Both the position numbers and the translations under genes were made by a program. A DNA stretch of 48,101 nt from Pseudomonadota bacterium (lineage in GTDB: Bacteria > Pseudomonadota > Alphaproteobacteria > Sphingomonadales > Sphingomonadaceae), in assembly GCA_023390415.1 (NCBI GenBank), contig JAEWCW010000092.1:1-48101 (forward strand), in the 5' to 3' direction. The notes beneath the pieces are model-generated. The model made no database searches. It was given only the letters and a program-made list of their open reading frames with translations, and was not told the DNA's origin. Of the stretch, positions 33,694 through 42,003 are shown in pieces; position 1 is the first letter of the stretch; every line of letters starts with the position of its first letter.

Positions 33694-35343
33694 ATGTCCG
33701 AACGCGAGTCGATGCCTTACGACGTGGTGATCGTCGGTGCGGGCCCCGCAGGCTTGGCCGCGAGCATCCGTCTGAAGCAGCTCGCCGAGGAAGCCGGACG
33801 GGAGCTTTCGGTCTGCATCCTCGAAAAGGGCTCCGAGGTCGGCGCGCACATCCTTTCCGGCGCGGTCGTCGATCCGATCGCGCTCGACGAGCTTATCCCG
33901 GACTGGAAGGAGCGCGGAAGCCCGCTCACCGTGCCGGTGACGTGCAACGAGCATTGGGTGCTGACCGCCAAGAAGAAGTTCGGCATGCCCCATTATTTCA
34001 TGCCGCCCTTCATGGACAATGAGGGCACCTACACGGTCAGCCTCGGCAATCTCTGCCGCTGGCTCGCCGGCCAGGCCGAGGCGCTCGGGGTCGAGATCTT
34101 CCCGGGCTTCCCGGCCGCCGAAGTGCTCTACAACGAGGACGGATCGGTGAAGGGCGTCGCCACCCAGGACATGGGCGTGGCGCGCGACGGCACGCCCAAG
34201 GCCGACTACCAGCCCGGAATGGAGCTGCACGGCAAATACACCTTCTTCGCGGAAGGCGCCCGGGGACACCTCACCCGGCAGCTCAAGAAGGTCTTCGACC
34301 TCGAGGCCGACAGCCAGCCGCAGGTCTACGGGATCGGCCTCAAGGAATTGTGGGACATCGACCCGGCCAAGCACGAGCTGGGGCGGGTCATCCACACGCA
34401 GGGCTGGCCGCTCGACGATTCCTCCTGGGGCGGCGGCTTCATCTACCATCAGGAGAACAACCAGCTCGCGATCGGCTTCGTCGTCGCGCTCAACTACAAG
34501 AATCCCTATCTCTCGCCCTTCGAGGAATTCCAGCGCTGGAAGCAGCATCCGGAGATCCGCGAGATGCTGGAGGGCGGCCGCCGCGTCTCCTACGGCGCGC
34601 GTGCGATCAACGAGGGCGGCTGGCAATCGGTGCCGAAGCTGGCTTTCCCGGGCGGGGCGCTGATCGGCTGCTCGGCGGGCTTCGTCAACGTGCCGCGGAT
34701 CAAGGGCAGCCACACCGCGATGAAGTCCGGAATGCTGGCCGCCGAGGCCGCCTTCGCGGCGATCGTCGGCGACCGCCAGGGCGACACGCTGGACGCCTAT
34801 CCCGAAGCGCTCAATGCGAGCTGGATCGCGAAAGAGCTGAAGATGGTCCGCAACGTCGAGCCCCTAGTGGCGAAGTGGGGCGGCACGCTCGGCACATTGC
34901 TCGCCGGCGCCGACATGTGGATGCGCTACGTCAATGTCGGCCTGCCGTTCACGATGCGCCACCATCCGGACAATGAAAGCCTGTGGCGCAAGGACATGGT
35001 CCGGCCGATCGAATATCCCAAGCCCGACGGCGTGATCAGCTTCGACCGGCTGTCGTCGGTGTTCGTCTCGAACACCAACCACGAGGAGGACCAGCCGGTC
35101 CACCTGCGGCTGAAGGACCCGGCGATCCCGACCGAGGTCAACTTGCCGGTCTATGACGGGCCGGAGCAGAGATATTGCCCGGCGGGCGTGTACGAGTTCG
35201 TGGAGGAGGGCGGGCGGCCGCGGCTCCAGATCAACGCCCAGAATTGCGTCCACTGCAAGACCTGCGACATCAAGGACCCGACGCAGAACATCGTCTGGGT
35301 GACGCCGGAAGGCGGAGGAGGACCCAATTACCCCAATATGTAG
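33694..35343 (+). CDS. Electron-transfer flavoprotein-ubiquinone oxidoreductase
   Basis: 549 residues, the usual length. Passes electrons from ETF (fatty-acid and amino-acid oxidation) to ubiquinone at the inner membrane. FAD-binding GAGPAGLAASIRL at the N-terminus, the membrane-contact region in the middle, and the C-terminal 4Fe-4S site with Cys in YCPAGVYEF and CVHCKTCDIKDPTQNI. The end GGGGPNYPNM is typical of the family, so the stop is right. GGAG precedes the ATG at 33694. It fits functionally with the acyl-CoA ligase and crotonase genes nearby, though they are not in one operon. Its last codons overlap the presumed start of the TPR gene. Confidence 0.97.
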   Translation: MSERESMPYDVVIVGAGPAGLAASIRLKQLAEEAGRELSVCILEKGSEVGAHILSGAVVDPIALDELIPDWKERGSPLTVPVTCNEHWVLTAKKKFGMPHYFMPPFMDNEGTYTVSLGNLCRWLAGQAEALGVEIFPGFPAAEVLYNEDGSVKGVATQDMGVARDGTPKADYQPGMELHGKYTFFAEGARGHLTRQLKKVFDLEADSQPQVYGIGLKELWDIDPAKHELGRVIHTQGWPLDDSSWGGGFIYHQENNQLAIGFVVALNYKNPYLSPFEEFQRWKQHPEIREMLEGGRRVSYGARAINEGGWQSVPKLAFPGGALIGCSAGFVNVPRIKGSHTAMKSGMLAAEAAFAAIVGDRQGDTLDAYPEALNASWIAKELKMVRNVEPLVAKWGGTLGTLLAGADMWMRYVNVGLPFTMRHHPDNESLWRKDMVRPIEYPKPDGVISFDRLSSVFVSNTNHEEDQPVHLRLKDPAIPTEVNLPVYDGPEQRYCPAGVYEFVEEGGRPRLQINAQNCVHCKTCDIKDPTQNIVWVTPEGGGGPNYPNM

Positions 35344-36997
35344 AGCCGCGCTCGCAGGGCTGGTCGCCGGCGCCCTGGTCCTTCCCGGCGCTGCGTTCGC
35401 GCGCGAGACGACCGCAGACGCGCTGCCGCTCCGTTCCTACGTCGAGGCGCGGGCCGCGGCCTCGTCGGGCGCGCTCCAGCGGGCGAGCCGGAGCTATGCC
35501 GAGGCGCTGACCGCGCTGCCGGGGAACGACGTGCTCGCCGCCGGCGCGCTCAACCATGCGATCGGCGCCGGCGACTGGAGCCTGGCGGTCCGAGCGGCCC
35601 GGGCTCTCGACGCCGCCGGCCGGGCAAGCCCCGAAGCGCGGGTCACGTTGCTCTCGGCAGCGCTCAACCAGCGCGACTGGCGCGCCGCCAACACCCAGAT
35701 CGACGGTCTCGCGGCGGAAGAGGCCTTCGCCTTCATGGTGCCGGTGCTCCGCGCTTGGGTCGCGCTGGGGAGCGGCCGCGGCGATCCTATCGCGATCCTC
35801 GACGCCGCGACCGGCGACGCCGCCGCGTCCGGCTACATCCCGGAGCAGCGGGCGATGCTCGACTTGCTTCGCCGCCGCGGAGACGCCGCGGCCGATTACG
35901 CGCCGGTCGCCGATGCCGCCGGTCCGCGCGCTGCAAGATTGCGCATCGCCGCCGCCGCCTATCTCGCGCGCCGCGGCGACCGGCGGGAGGCGTTGAGCCT
36001 GCTCACCGGCGCGTCGGAGCCGATCGCCCAGGCGCGGCGGCTGATCGAGGCGCGGCGCCGGGTACCGGGCGAGATTTCGACGCCCGCCGCCGGGATCGCC
36101 GAATATCTCACGCGGATCGCGCTCGACCTCAACGGCGCGGAGGTTCGGCCGCTCGCGCTCAGCTTCGCGCGCCATGCCACCTTCCTCGCATCGGACAACA
36201 GCACCGCGCGGATGATCGTCGCCGAGCTTCTCGGCCAGAGCGAGCGGCGCGATTCGGCGCTTCAGGTGCTTGCGCCGATCAGCGCCGAGGATCCCTTCGC
36301 AGGGATCGCGCTGGACCTCAGGGTTTCGCTGCTGATCGGCGCGGGCCGCGGTGAGGAGGCGATCGTGGCAGCACAGGCCGCCGCCCAGCGCAGCGACGCG
36401 CGCGCCATCGACTGGACCCGCCTCGCCGACGCCTACATGCAGCTCGATCGGCACGGCGAAGGCGCCGCCGCCTATGAGCGGGCAATCGCGCTTGCCGGCG
36501 CGGACCGGGGCGACCATCCGCTCTGGGCGATGTGGCTGATGCGGGGCAGCGCGCTCGAACGGTCCGGCGACTGGAGCGGCGGGCTTGCCGCGCTCCGCCG
36601 CGCCCACGAGCTCGCGCCCGAACAGCCCGAGGTGCTCAACTATCTTGGCTATGCGCAGCTGGAGCGGCGGGAGAATGTCGCAGAGGCGACTCGGCTGGTC
36701 GCGGAGGCCCACCGCCGCGCGCCCGACAGTGCGGCAATCGCCGATTCCCTGGGCTGGGCGCATGTCCTCGCCGGCGACGTCGCCGCCGGTATCCCGCTCC
36801 TCGAACAGGCGGCGCAGGGCGAGCCGGCGGACGTCACGATCAACGAGCATCTCGGCGACGCCTATTTCCGCGCCGGGCGGCGGATCGACGCCCGCCACGC
36901 CTGGAAGGCGGCCTTGGTCTATGCGGAGGGCGAGGATCGCGCGCGGCTCGGCGCCAAGATCGAAGCGGGGCTGACCCCGCAGCTCGCGGCGCGCTGA
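35327..36997 (+). CDS. Secreted TPR-repeat protein (probable AUU start)
   Basis: About 556 residues of tetratricopeptide helices (strongest at about 380-540: AERRENVAEATRLVAEA, AIADSLGWAHVLAGD, EHLGDAYFRAGRRIDARHAW). Such proteins act as scaffolds for envelope assembly. The first canonical start in frame is a GTG at 35531, but the coding sequence clearly continues upstream to a stop at 35300 and includes a good signal peptide (RAALAGLVAGALVLPGAAFA, cleaved before RETT). The only ribosome site is GGAGGAGG, ending six bases before an ATT at 35327, so I place the start there; AUU starts are known for E. coli infC and pcnB. A sequencing indel is the alternative. It overlaps the end of the ETF oxidoreductase gene by 17 bases; ispE follows after five bases. 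Confidence 0.8.
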   Translation: MTPICRAALAGLVAGALVLPGAAFARETTADALPLRSYVEARAAASSGALQRASRSYAEALTALPGNDVLAAGALNHAIGAGDWSLAVRAARALDAAGRASPEARVTLLSAALNQRDWRAANTQIDGLAAEEAFAFMVPVLRAWVALGSGRGDPIAILDAATGDAAASGYIPEQRAMLDLLRRRGDAAADYAPVADAAGPRAARLRIAAAAYLARRGDRREALSLLTGASEPIAQARRLIEARRRVPGEISTPAAGIAEYLTRIALDLNGAEVRPLALSFARHATFLASDNSTARMIVAELLGQSERRDSALQVLAPISAEDPFAGIALDLRVSLLIGAGRGEEAIVAAQAAAQRSDARAIDWTRLADAYMQLDRHGEGAAAYERAIALAGADRGDHPLWAMWLMRGSALERSGDWSGGLAALRRAHELAPEQPEVLNYLGYAQLERRENVAEATRLVAEAHRRAPDSAAIADSLGWAHVLAGDVAAGIPLLEQAAQGEPADVTINEHLGDAYFRAGRRIDARHAWKAALVYAEGEDRARLGAKIEAGLTPQLAAR

Positions 36998-37002
36998 CGG
37001 CG

Positions 37003-37809
37003 GTGGACGAGACCGCCTACGCCAAGATCAACCTCGCACTCCACGTCCGCGGACGCGAGGCCGACGGCTTTCACCGGATCGAGACCATCTTCGCCTTCTG
37101 CGAGGAGGGGGACAGGCTGAGCGTCGCCCCCGCCGACACGATCGGGCTGAGCATCACGGGCCGGTTCGCCGGGACTCTCACCGCGGGCGAGGACAATCTC
37201 GTCCTTCGCGCCGCCCGCGCGCTCGCCGCTTATTGCGGGACCCGTCGGGGCGCGGCCATCGCGCTCGAGAAGAACCTTCCGGTCGCGGCCGGTCTCGGCG
37301 GCGGCTCCGCCGATGCGGGTGCGGCGCTGCGCCTCCTCTGCCGCTTCTGGGACGTGACGCCGAGCGAGGAGGAGCTTCTCGCGCTCGCCGCGCCGCTCGG
37401 CGCGGACGTGCCGGCTTGCCTGGTCAGCCGCACCTCGCGCGGCGATGCCCGCGGCGACCGGCTGACGCCCTGGAACGAGCTCGATCTCGCCGGGACGCCG
37501 GTTCTTCTCGTCAATCCTGCAGTGCCGCTGTCGACCGCGGCCGTGTTTCGCGCCTGGGACGGGATCGACCGCGGGCCGCTGAGCGGGCTCGAAGGGTCGC
37601 GCAACGATCTCGAGCTGCCGGCGACCGAGCTCGTGCCGGAGGTCGCCGACGCGCTCGAATCGCTGGCCGACGCAGCGGTGGCGCGCATGTCCGGCTCCGG
37701 CGCGACCTGTTTCGGCCTTTACCGCGATCCTGCCGCCCGGGATGCCGCGGCGGTCCGGATCCGTGCCGCGCACCCGGGCTGGTGGACGCTCGCCACCCGT
37801 CTCCGCTGA
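37003..37809 (+). CDS. ispE: 4-diphosphocytidyl-2-C-methyl-D-erythritol kinase
   Basis: 268 residues of the GHMP kinase family; phosphorylates CDP-methylerythritol in the non-mevalonate (MEP) isoprenoid pathway. Marks: AYAKINLALHV at the start with the catalytic Lys, the ATP loop LPVAAGLGGGSADAGAALR, LGADVPACL with the catalytic Asp, and the closing SGSGATCFGLY. The start is a GTG at 37003, five bases after the TPR stop; the ribosome site is weak, suggesting coupling to the TPR gene. Slightly shorter than E. coli IspE (283) but complete. Followed by a 246-base gap with a promoter-like and a terminator sequence. Confidence 0.96.
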   Translation: MDETAYAKINLALHVRGREADGFHRIETIFAFCEEGDRLSVAPADTIGLSITGRFAGTLTAGEDNLVLRAARALAAYCGTRRGAAIALEKNLPVAAGLGGGSADAGAALRLLCRFWDVTPSEEELLALAAPLGADVPACLVSRTSRGDARGDRLTPWNELDLAGTPVLLVNPAVPLSTAAVFRAWDGIDRGPLSGLEGSRNDLELPATELVPEVADALESLADAAVARMSGSGATCFGLYRDPAARDAAAVRIRAAHPGWWTLATRLR

Positions 37810-37876
37810 CCCGCCTCTCCCGTTACGGGACGGGCATCTCGCGCCGTTAACCACCGTCTCCCGCAGATATGCGTCG

Positions 37877-37891
37877 TGGCACGGCTTTTGC
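37877..37891 (+). promoter_or_regulatory. Sigma-54 (RpoN) consensus promoter element
   Basis: TGGCACG-GCTT-TTGC: exact match to the sigma-54 consensus TGGCACG-N4-TTGC, with the GG and GC dinucleotides 12 bases apart. It lies in the gap after ispE, 70 bases past its stop. The expected start of transcription is near 37903. Sequence match only; needs an rpoN gene in the genome. Confidence 0.55.
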
Positions 37892-37902
37892 GTGGCCGCC
37901 GG

Positions 37903-38019
37903 CACGGGTCGACACATTTGCGGTCACGCATGTGGACATTCGGCCGCAGTCTCCGCACCCACCGGCGGACGCTGCGGACTGTAAGGCCGGGGCGGCTTCA
38001 AGCGCCCCGGCCTTTTTTT
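37903..38019 (+). ncRNA. Candidate small RNA between ispE and the crotonase gene
   Basis: About 117 nt from the predicted sigma-54 start to the T tract. Within it the stretch 37951-37984 can form a two-part hairpin (CCGCAG/CTGCGG outside TCCGC/GCGGA), followed directly by the terminator hairpin. The RNA would end before the crotonase start codon at 38056, so it is not simply that gene's leader. No convincing short reading frame with a ribosome site is seen. The alternative is that only the terminator is real and ends the ispE transcript. The remaining parts of the 246-base gap (37810-37876, 38020-38055) show only a weak TCCCG/CGGGA hairpin at 37818-37830. Confidence 0.4.
37985..38019 (+). terminator. 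Intrinsic terminator
   Basis: GGCCGGGGCG (37985-37994), 8-base loop, CGCCCCGGCC (38003-38012), then seven T (38013-38019). A textbook rho-independent terminator on the plus strand, the strongest in the window. Confidence 0.93.
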
Positions 38020-38055
38020 CGCGACAATCGGGTTCGCCCGCGGCAATTGGACCGC

Positions 38056-38763
38056 ATGTTCACGCTCGCGATCGATGAGGGCATCGCACGGCTGACGCTG
38101 AGCCGTCCGGAGGCGCGCAACGCCATCCCGCTCGCCGGCTGGGACAGGCTCGCGGCGCGGGCCGCCCAGGCGGCGGCGCAGGGCGCGCATCTGCTCATCC
38201 TCGAAGGAGCGGGGGACGCCTTCTGCGCAGGCGCGGATGTCGGCGAGTTTCCGGAGCGCGAGCAGGGCCGGTTGAGGCTCTCCATGCGCGGCGCGCTGGA
38301 CGCCTTGGCGGCGCTGGACATCCCGACCATCGCCGCGATCGGCGGGCCCTGCTACGGGGCCGGCGTGGCGCTCGCGCTCGCCTGCGACATCCGGCTCGCT
38401 AGCGCCGCGGCGCGCTTCGCCATCACCCCGGCGAAGATGGGCATTTCCTACCCGCAGGAAGACATTCACGCGCTCGTCGCCGCCGTCGGGCCGGGCCAGG
38501 CGGCGCGCCTGCTCTTCTCGGGCGCGGCGATCGACGGTGCCGAGGCCTTGCGCATCGGCCTCGCCGACGCACCGCTCGAGGGGTTGGACCATCTGGTTGC
38601 CGCCATCCGCACCAGCGACCCGGCGAGCCTCGGGACATTGAAACGGGGTATCGCGCTGGCGCGGACGGGCGTGCGCAGCGACGCGGGTCAGGACGAGGCC
38701 TTCGATTCGCTGATCGGCGCAGAGGCGCTCGGTGACAGGCTCGCCGCACGGAGGCGAAAATGA
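38056..38763 (+). CDS. Enoyl-CoA hydratase/isomerase (crotonase) family protein
   Basis: 235 residues with the crotonase fold: N-terminal strands, the oxyanion-hole segments DAFCAGADVGEF and AAIGGPCYGAGVALALACDIRLAS, and the C-terminal helices. The two catalytic glutamates of true hydratases (rat E144 in GGGCEL and E164 in QPE) correspond to A105 and A126 here, so plain enoyl-CoA hydration is unlikely; an isomerase, thioesterase-like or other crotonase reaction is more probable. ATG at 38056, weak ribosome site, 36 bases after a strong terminator, so it needs its own promoter, which I could not pick out. It heads an operon of four genes, each overlapping the next by four bases. Confidence 0.85.
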   Translation: MFTLAIDEGIARLTLSRPEARNAIPLAGWDRLAARAAQAAAQGAHLLILEGAGDAFCAGADVGEFPEREQGRLRLSMRGALDALAALDIPTIAAIGGPCYGAGVALALACDIRLASAAARFAITPAKMGISYPQEDIHALVAAVGPGQAARLLFSGAAIDGAEALRIGLADAPLEGLDHLVAAIRTSDPASLGTLKRGIALARTGVRSDAGQDEAFDSLIGAEALGDRLAARRRK

Positions 38764-39053
38764 GGGCGGCGCCCCTGGTCTTGCTCGTCGTTGCGGCGTG
38801 CGGCGAGACGCCGGGGGTCGACTGCGCGATCGGCGGCGGCGATTTCGCGCGCACCTGCACGCTCGACCGAACCGGGGCGGGGGCGCTGACGATCCGCCAT
38901 CCCGACGGCGGCTTCCGCCGCATCCGGATCGAGAATGGCGCGCCGGTCGCGGCGGACGGGGCCGAGCGCGCATCCGTGCGGCGCAGCGGCGACATGGTCG
39001 AGATCGGGATCGGCCAGGATCGCTACAGGCTTCCTCGGGAGGCGCTGAGATGA
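38760..39053 (+). CDS. Small predicted lipoprotein (97 residues)
   Basis: Signal peptide with lipobox LVVAAC (Cys14), then an 80-residue beta-rich domain containing CAIGGGDFARTCTLDR, two Cys that could form a disulphide, and IRHPDGGFRRIRIENG. No known domain recognised. The start overlaps the crotonase stop (ATGA) and the stop overlaps the next start (ATGA), so translation is coupled through the operon. Likely periplasmic face of a membrane; function unknown. Confidence 0.8.
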   Translation: MRAAPLVLLVVAACGETPGVDCAIGGGDFARTCTLDRTGAGALTIRHPDGGFRRIRIENGAPVAADGAERASVRRSGDMVEIGIGQDRYRLPREALR

Positions 39054-40399
39054 TCGTCCTGACCGCAGAAGAGATGCGTGCGGCCGAGGCGCGGGCGATC
39101 GAGGAAGGAACCCCGGTCGAAACGCTGATGGATCGCGCCGGGATCGCTGCGGCAGAGGCGATCGGCGTCTATGCCGGGCCGATCCCCGCGCTCGTGCTCT
39201 GCGGGCCCGGCAACAATGGCGGCGACGGCTATGTGATCGCCCGCGCACTCCGGGAGCGCGGCGCCGAGGTCAAGGTCGCCGCACTCGCCGAGCCGACGAC
39301 GCCGGCCGCCAGCGCGGCGCGCGAGGCTTGGGATGGACCAGTCGCGTCGCTCGACGAGGCGGAGCCGGCACCGCTCCTCGTGGACGCGCTTTTCGGCACG
39401 GGCCTGAGGCGCCCGTTCGACCAGGCGGATCGGCTGCTCGCGCTCGCCGGAGCCGCCCGGATCCGGGTCGCGATCGACCTTCCGAGCGGGGTCGCGACCG
39501 ACGACGGCGCGCTTCTCTCGCCGGTGCCCGACTACGACCTCACCATCACCTTCCAGACATTGAAGCCCTCGCATCTGCTCCAGCCCGCCGCTCGGCATAT
39601 GGGGCGGATTGTCGTCGCGGATATCGGGATCGCGGCGACGAGCGAGCTCATGACAGTGGAGCGGCCGCGGCTGCACGTCCCGGGCCCGGACGATCACAAA
39701 TACCGCCGCGGCTATGTCGCGATCCTCGCCGGGGAAATGCCGGGCGCGGCGGCGCTGGTCGCGTCGGCAGCAGCGCGGAGCGGCGCAGGCTATGTGCGGC
39801 TGTTCGGGCAAGGCGTCGTTCACGGCCTGCCGAATGCAGTCGTCCAGGCGCCCGGCGCCGAGTTCGAACCGGACGAGCGGATCGGCGCGCTCGTCGTCGG
39901 CCCGGGCCTCGGTCTCGGTCCCCAGGGCGAGGAGATCCTGGAGCGCGCGATCGAGAGCAGCTCCGCGCTCGTCCTCGACGCCGACGCGCTGACCCTGCTC
40001 GCGGCGCGCCCGCGGCAGTTGGAGGGCGCGATCCTGACCCCGCACGAAGGCGAGTTCCGCCGGCTCTTCCCGGACCTGTCGGGGAGCAAGGTCGAGCGCG
40101 CCCGCGCCGCGGCGAAAGCGACCGGCGCGGTGATCGTGTACAAGGGGCCTGACACAATCGTCGCGGCGCCCGACGGCCGTGCAGCGATCGGCACCGCGCC
40201 GCACTGGCTCGCAAGCGCGGGAACGGGCGACGTCCTCGCCGGCACGATCGCGGCGATGCGCGCTTCGGGACAAAAGCCGTTCGATGCCGCTTGCGCCGGA
40301 GTCTGGCTGCAGGGCAGGGCGGCCGAACTCGCAGGCCCGGCGCCGATCGCCGACGACGTCGCTGCCTGCCTTCGCCAAGCTGTGACGGAGTGCCTGTGA
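39050..40399 (+). CDS. nnrD: Bifunctional NAD(P)H-hydrate epimerase / ADP-dependent dehydratase
   Basis: 449 residues, fusion of two repair enzymes for hydrated NAD(P)H. The N-terminal YjeF_N domain (about 1-205; PGNNGGDGYV at 53-61, DALFGTGLRRPF, DLPSGVATDDG) epimerises R- and S-NAD(P)HX; the C-terminal ribokinase-like domain (about 215-449; KYRRGYVAILAG, VGPGLGLG, LTPHEGEFRRLF, GTGDVLAGTIAA with D394) removes water using ADP or ATP. The order and fusion match E. coli YjeF/Nnr. ATG at 39050 overlaps the upstream stop, and the stop overlaps the GTG start of the next gene. The symbol nnr is also used for the fusion. Confidence 0.95.
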   Translation: MIVLTAEEMRAAEARAIEEGTPVETLMDRAGIAAAEAIGVYAGPIPALVLCGPGNNGGDGYVIARALRERGAEVKVAALAEPTTPAASAAREAWDGPVASLDEAEPAPLLVDALFGTGLRRPFDQADRLLALAGAARIRVAIDLPSGVATDDGALLSPVPDYDLTITFQTLKPSHLLQPAARHMGRIVVADIGIAATSELMTVERPRLHVPGPDDHKYRRGYVAILAGEMPGAAALVASAAARSGAGYVRLFGQGVVHGLPNAVVQAPGAEFEPDERIGALVVGPGLGLGPQGEEILERAIESSSALVLDADALTLLAARPRQLEGAILTPHEGEFRRLFPDLSGSKVERARAAAKATGAVIVYKGPDTIVAAPDGRAAIGTAPHWLASAGTGDVLAGTIAAMRASGQKPFDAACAGVWLQGRAAELAGPAPIADDVAACLRQAVTECL

Positions 40400-41568
40400 G
40401 CCAGGACGAGGTGGTGCGGCTCGCCGCGCGTGGCGACGGGGTGACGGCGAGCGGGGCGTTCGTGAAGCTGGCCGCGCCGGGGGATCTCGTCGCGGAGGAC
40501 GGCGCGATCATTCCCGGTCCGCACCACCAGGTGCCTCCTTGCCGCCACTTCCCGGAATGCGGCGGCTGCCAGCTCCAGCATGTCGACGATTCGGCTTATG
40601 CGGATTTCCTCAAGGAACGGGTGGCCGGTGCCCTTTCCGCACAGCAGCTCGATCTGCCCGAGATCCGATCGCCGCACATCTCGCCCCCCAACACGCGCCG
40701 CCGCGCGGCCTTGCGCTTCGACCGCGGCCGGCTCGGCTTCAACGAGGAGGCGTCGCATCGGGTCGTCGATATGCGCGAATGCCATATCCTGCGGCCCGAG
40801 TTGTTCGCGCTGGTCGCGCCGGTGCGCGCCCTGCTCCAGCGTCTCGGCGTGCGCAATGCCGGCGTGCGTCTTACCCTCGCCGACCAGGGCGTTGACCTGT
40901 TGCTCGAGAATGTCGCCGCGGACGGACTCGAGGCGGCGCAAATGCTGACCGAATTCGCCCAGAACCAGGGCCTGGCGCGCCTCGCCTTGGACGACGGATA
41001 CGGCGTCCAGAGCCGCTGGGAGCCTGAGCCGGTAACGATCACCCTCGGCGGCGTCCCGGTGCCGCTGCCCCACGGCGCCTTCCTCCAGGCGACGGCCGAC
41101 GGCGAGGCGGCTCTGGTCGATGCGGTCCGCGAGGCGATCGGCGCCGCGCGCGTGGTGGTGGACCTGTTCGCCGGGCTCGGCACATTCGCGCTCACGCTCG
41201 ACGGCAAGCTGCTCGCCGCAGAAGGCGCGCGCGACGCGGTGCTCGCGCTGAAGGCCGCGGCGTCCCGCGCAGGCCGCCAGGTGTTCGTCGACCACCGCGA
41301 CCTCTTCCGCCGGCCCTACACGAAGGCCGAGCTCGACCGGTTCGAGGCGGTCGTCCTCGATCCGCCGCGCGCCGGCGCCGCCGAGCAGGTTACCCAGCTC
41401 GCCGCCGCAGGCGTGCCGCGAATCGCCTACGTCTCGTGCAACCCCGCCACCTTCGCGCGCGATGCGAAGGCGCTCCTCTCAGGCGGCTACCGGCTCGATT
41501 GGGTGAAGCCGGTCGGCCAGTTCCGCTGGTCCACCCATGTCGAGCTCGCGGCGGCGTTCAGCCGTTAG
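40396..41568 (+). CDS. RlmD/TrmA-type 23S rRNA or tRNA (uracil-5-)-methyltransferase
   Basis: 390 residues. A TRAM-like start (GDGVTASG, FVKLAAPGD) is followed by four cysteines spaced as in RumA/RlmD for a 4Fe-4S cluster: C49, C55, C58 and C129 (RumA 81, 87, 90, 162). The methyltransferase core has VDLFAGLGTFAL (SAM), VVLDPPRAGA and the catalytic C348 in YVSCNPATFARD. It methylates uracil C5 in RNA; RlmD acts on U1939 of 23S rRNA, but small single-copy homologues can modify other sites. GTG start at 40396 overlaps the nnr stop (GTGA). The stop overlaps that of the convergent MAPEG gene within TTAG (41565-41568). Confidence 0.9.
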   Translation: MSQDEVVRLAARGDGVTASGAFVKLAAPGDLVAEDGAIIPGPHHQVPPCRHFPECGGCQLQHVDDSAYADFLKERVAGALSAQQLDLPEIRSPHISPPNTRRRAALRFDRGRLGFNEEASHRVVDMRECHILRPELFALVAPVRALLQRLGVRNAGVRLTLADQGVDLLLENVAADGLEAAQMLTEFAQNQGLARLALDDGYGVQSRWEPEPVTITLGGVPVPLPHGAFLQATADGEAALVDAVREAIGAARVVVDLFAGLGTFALTLDGKLLAAEGARDAVLALKAAASRAGRQVFVDHRDLFRRPYTKAELDRFEAVVLDPPRAGAAEQVTQLAAAGVPRIAYVSCNPATFARDAKALLSGGYRLDWVKPVGQFRWSTHVELAAAFSR

Positions 41569-41996
41569 TGGATCAGCGCGATCAGCGCGTGGACCGTCAT
41601 TGCCAGCAGGACCAGCGACGACAGCAGGAAGGCCAGGAAGCGGTAACGGATGACGTTGACCGTGGCCTGGATCAGGCTGTGGATCACGCGAAGGCCGACA
41701 TAGGCCCAGGCGAGCTGGGCGTTGAGGCCGTCGCCTTGCCCAATCAGCGCCAGAGTGATCGCGATCGCGTAGAAGAGCGTCGGCTGCTCCATAAGATGCA
41801 GGTAATTGTGCGCCTTCCACTGGGTGCGGTCGTCGAGCACGCCGTCGAGCACGCCCGGCCGCCCGCCGACCGCGGTCTTGAGGTCGATGCCCTTGGCGCG
41901 CATCGCCGGAAGCCGGGTCGCGACCATCCAGAACATCATGACGAGAGACCAGGCGACGAGCACCGCCACCGGCAGCAAAATTTCGGAGCGTTCCAT
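41565..41996 (-). CDS. MAPEG-family membrane protein
   Basis: 143 residues with four membrane helices (about 5-25, 60-85, 90-112, 118-140). MAPEG proteins include microsomal glutathione S-transferases and leukotriene synthases; the bacterial ones are mostly uncharacterised. The family pattern RxPAMRAKG, AHNYLHLMEQPTLFYAI and VGLRVIHSLIQ is present. The ATG at 41996 has no free ribosome site: the only purine run (GGGAGGG) is part of the hairpin just upstream. Lies behind the deoxyhypusine-synthase-like gene on the same strand. Confidence 0.88.
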   Translation of the reverse strand: MERSEILLPVAVLVAWSLVMMFWMVATRLPAMRAKGIDLKTAVGGRPGVLDGVLDDRTQWKAHNYLHLMEQPTLFYAIAITLALIGQGDGLNAQLAWAYVGLRVIHSLIQATVNVIRYRFLAFLLSSLVLLAMTVHALIALIH

Positions 41997-42003
41997 AAGA
42001 CAA

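Noticed and set aside
37818..37830. TCCCG-TTA-CGGGA hairpin after ispE
   Set aside because: Only five base pairs and no T tract; too weak to call a terminator.
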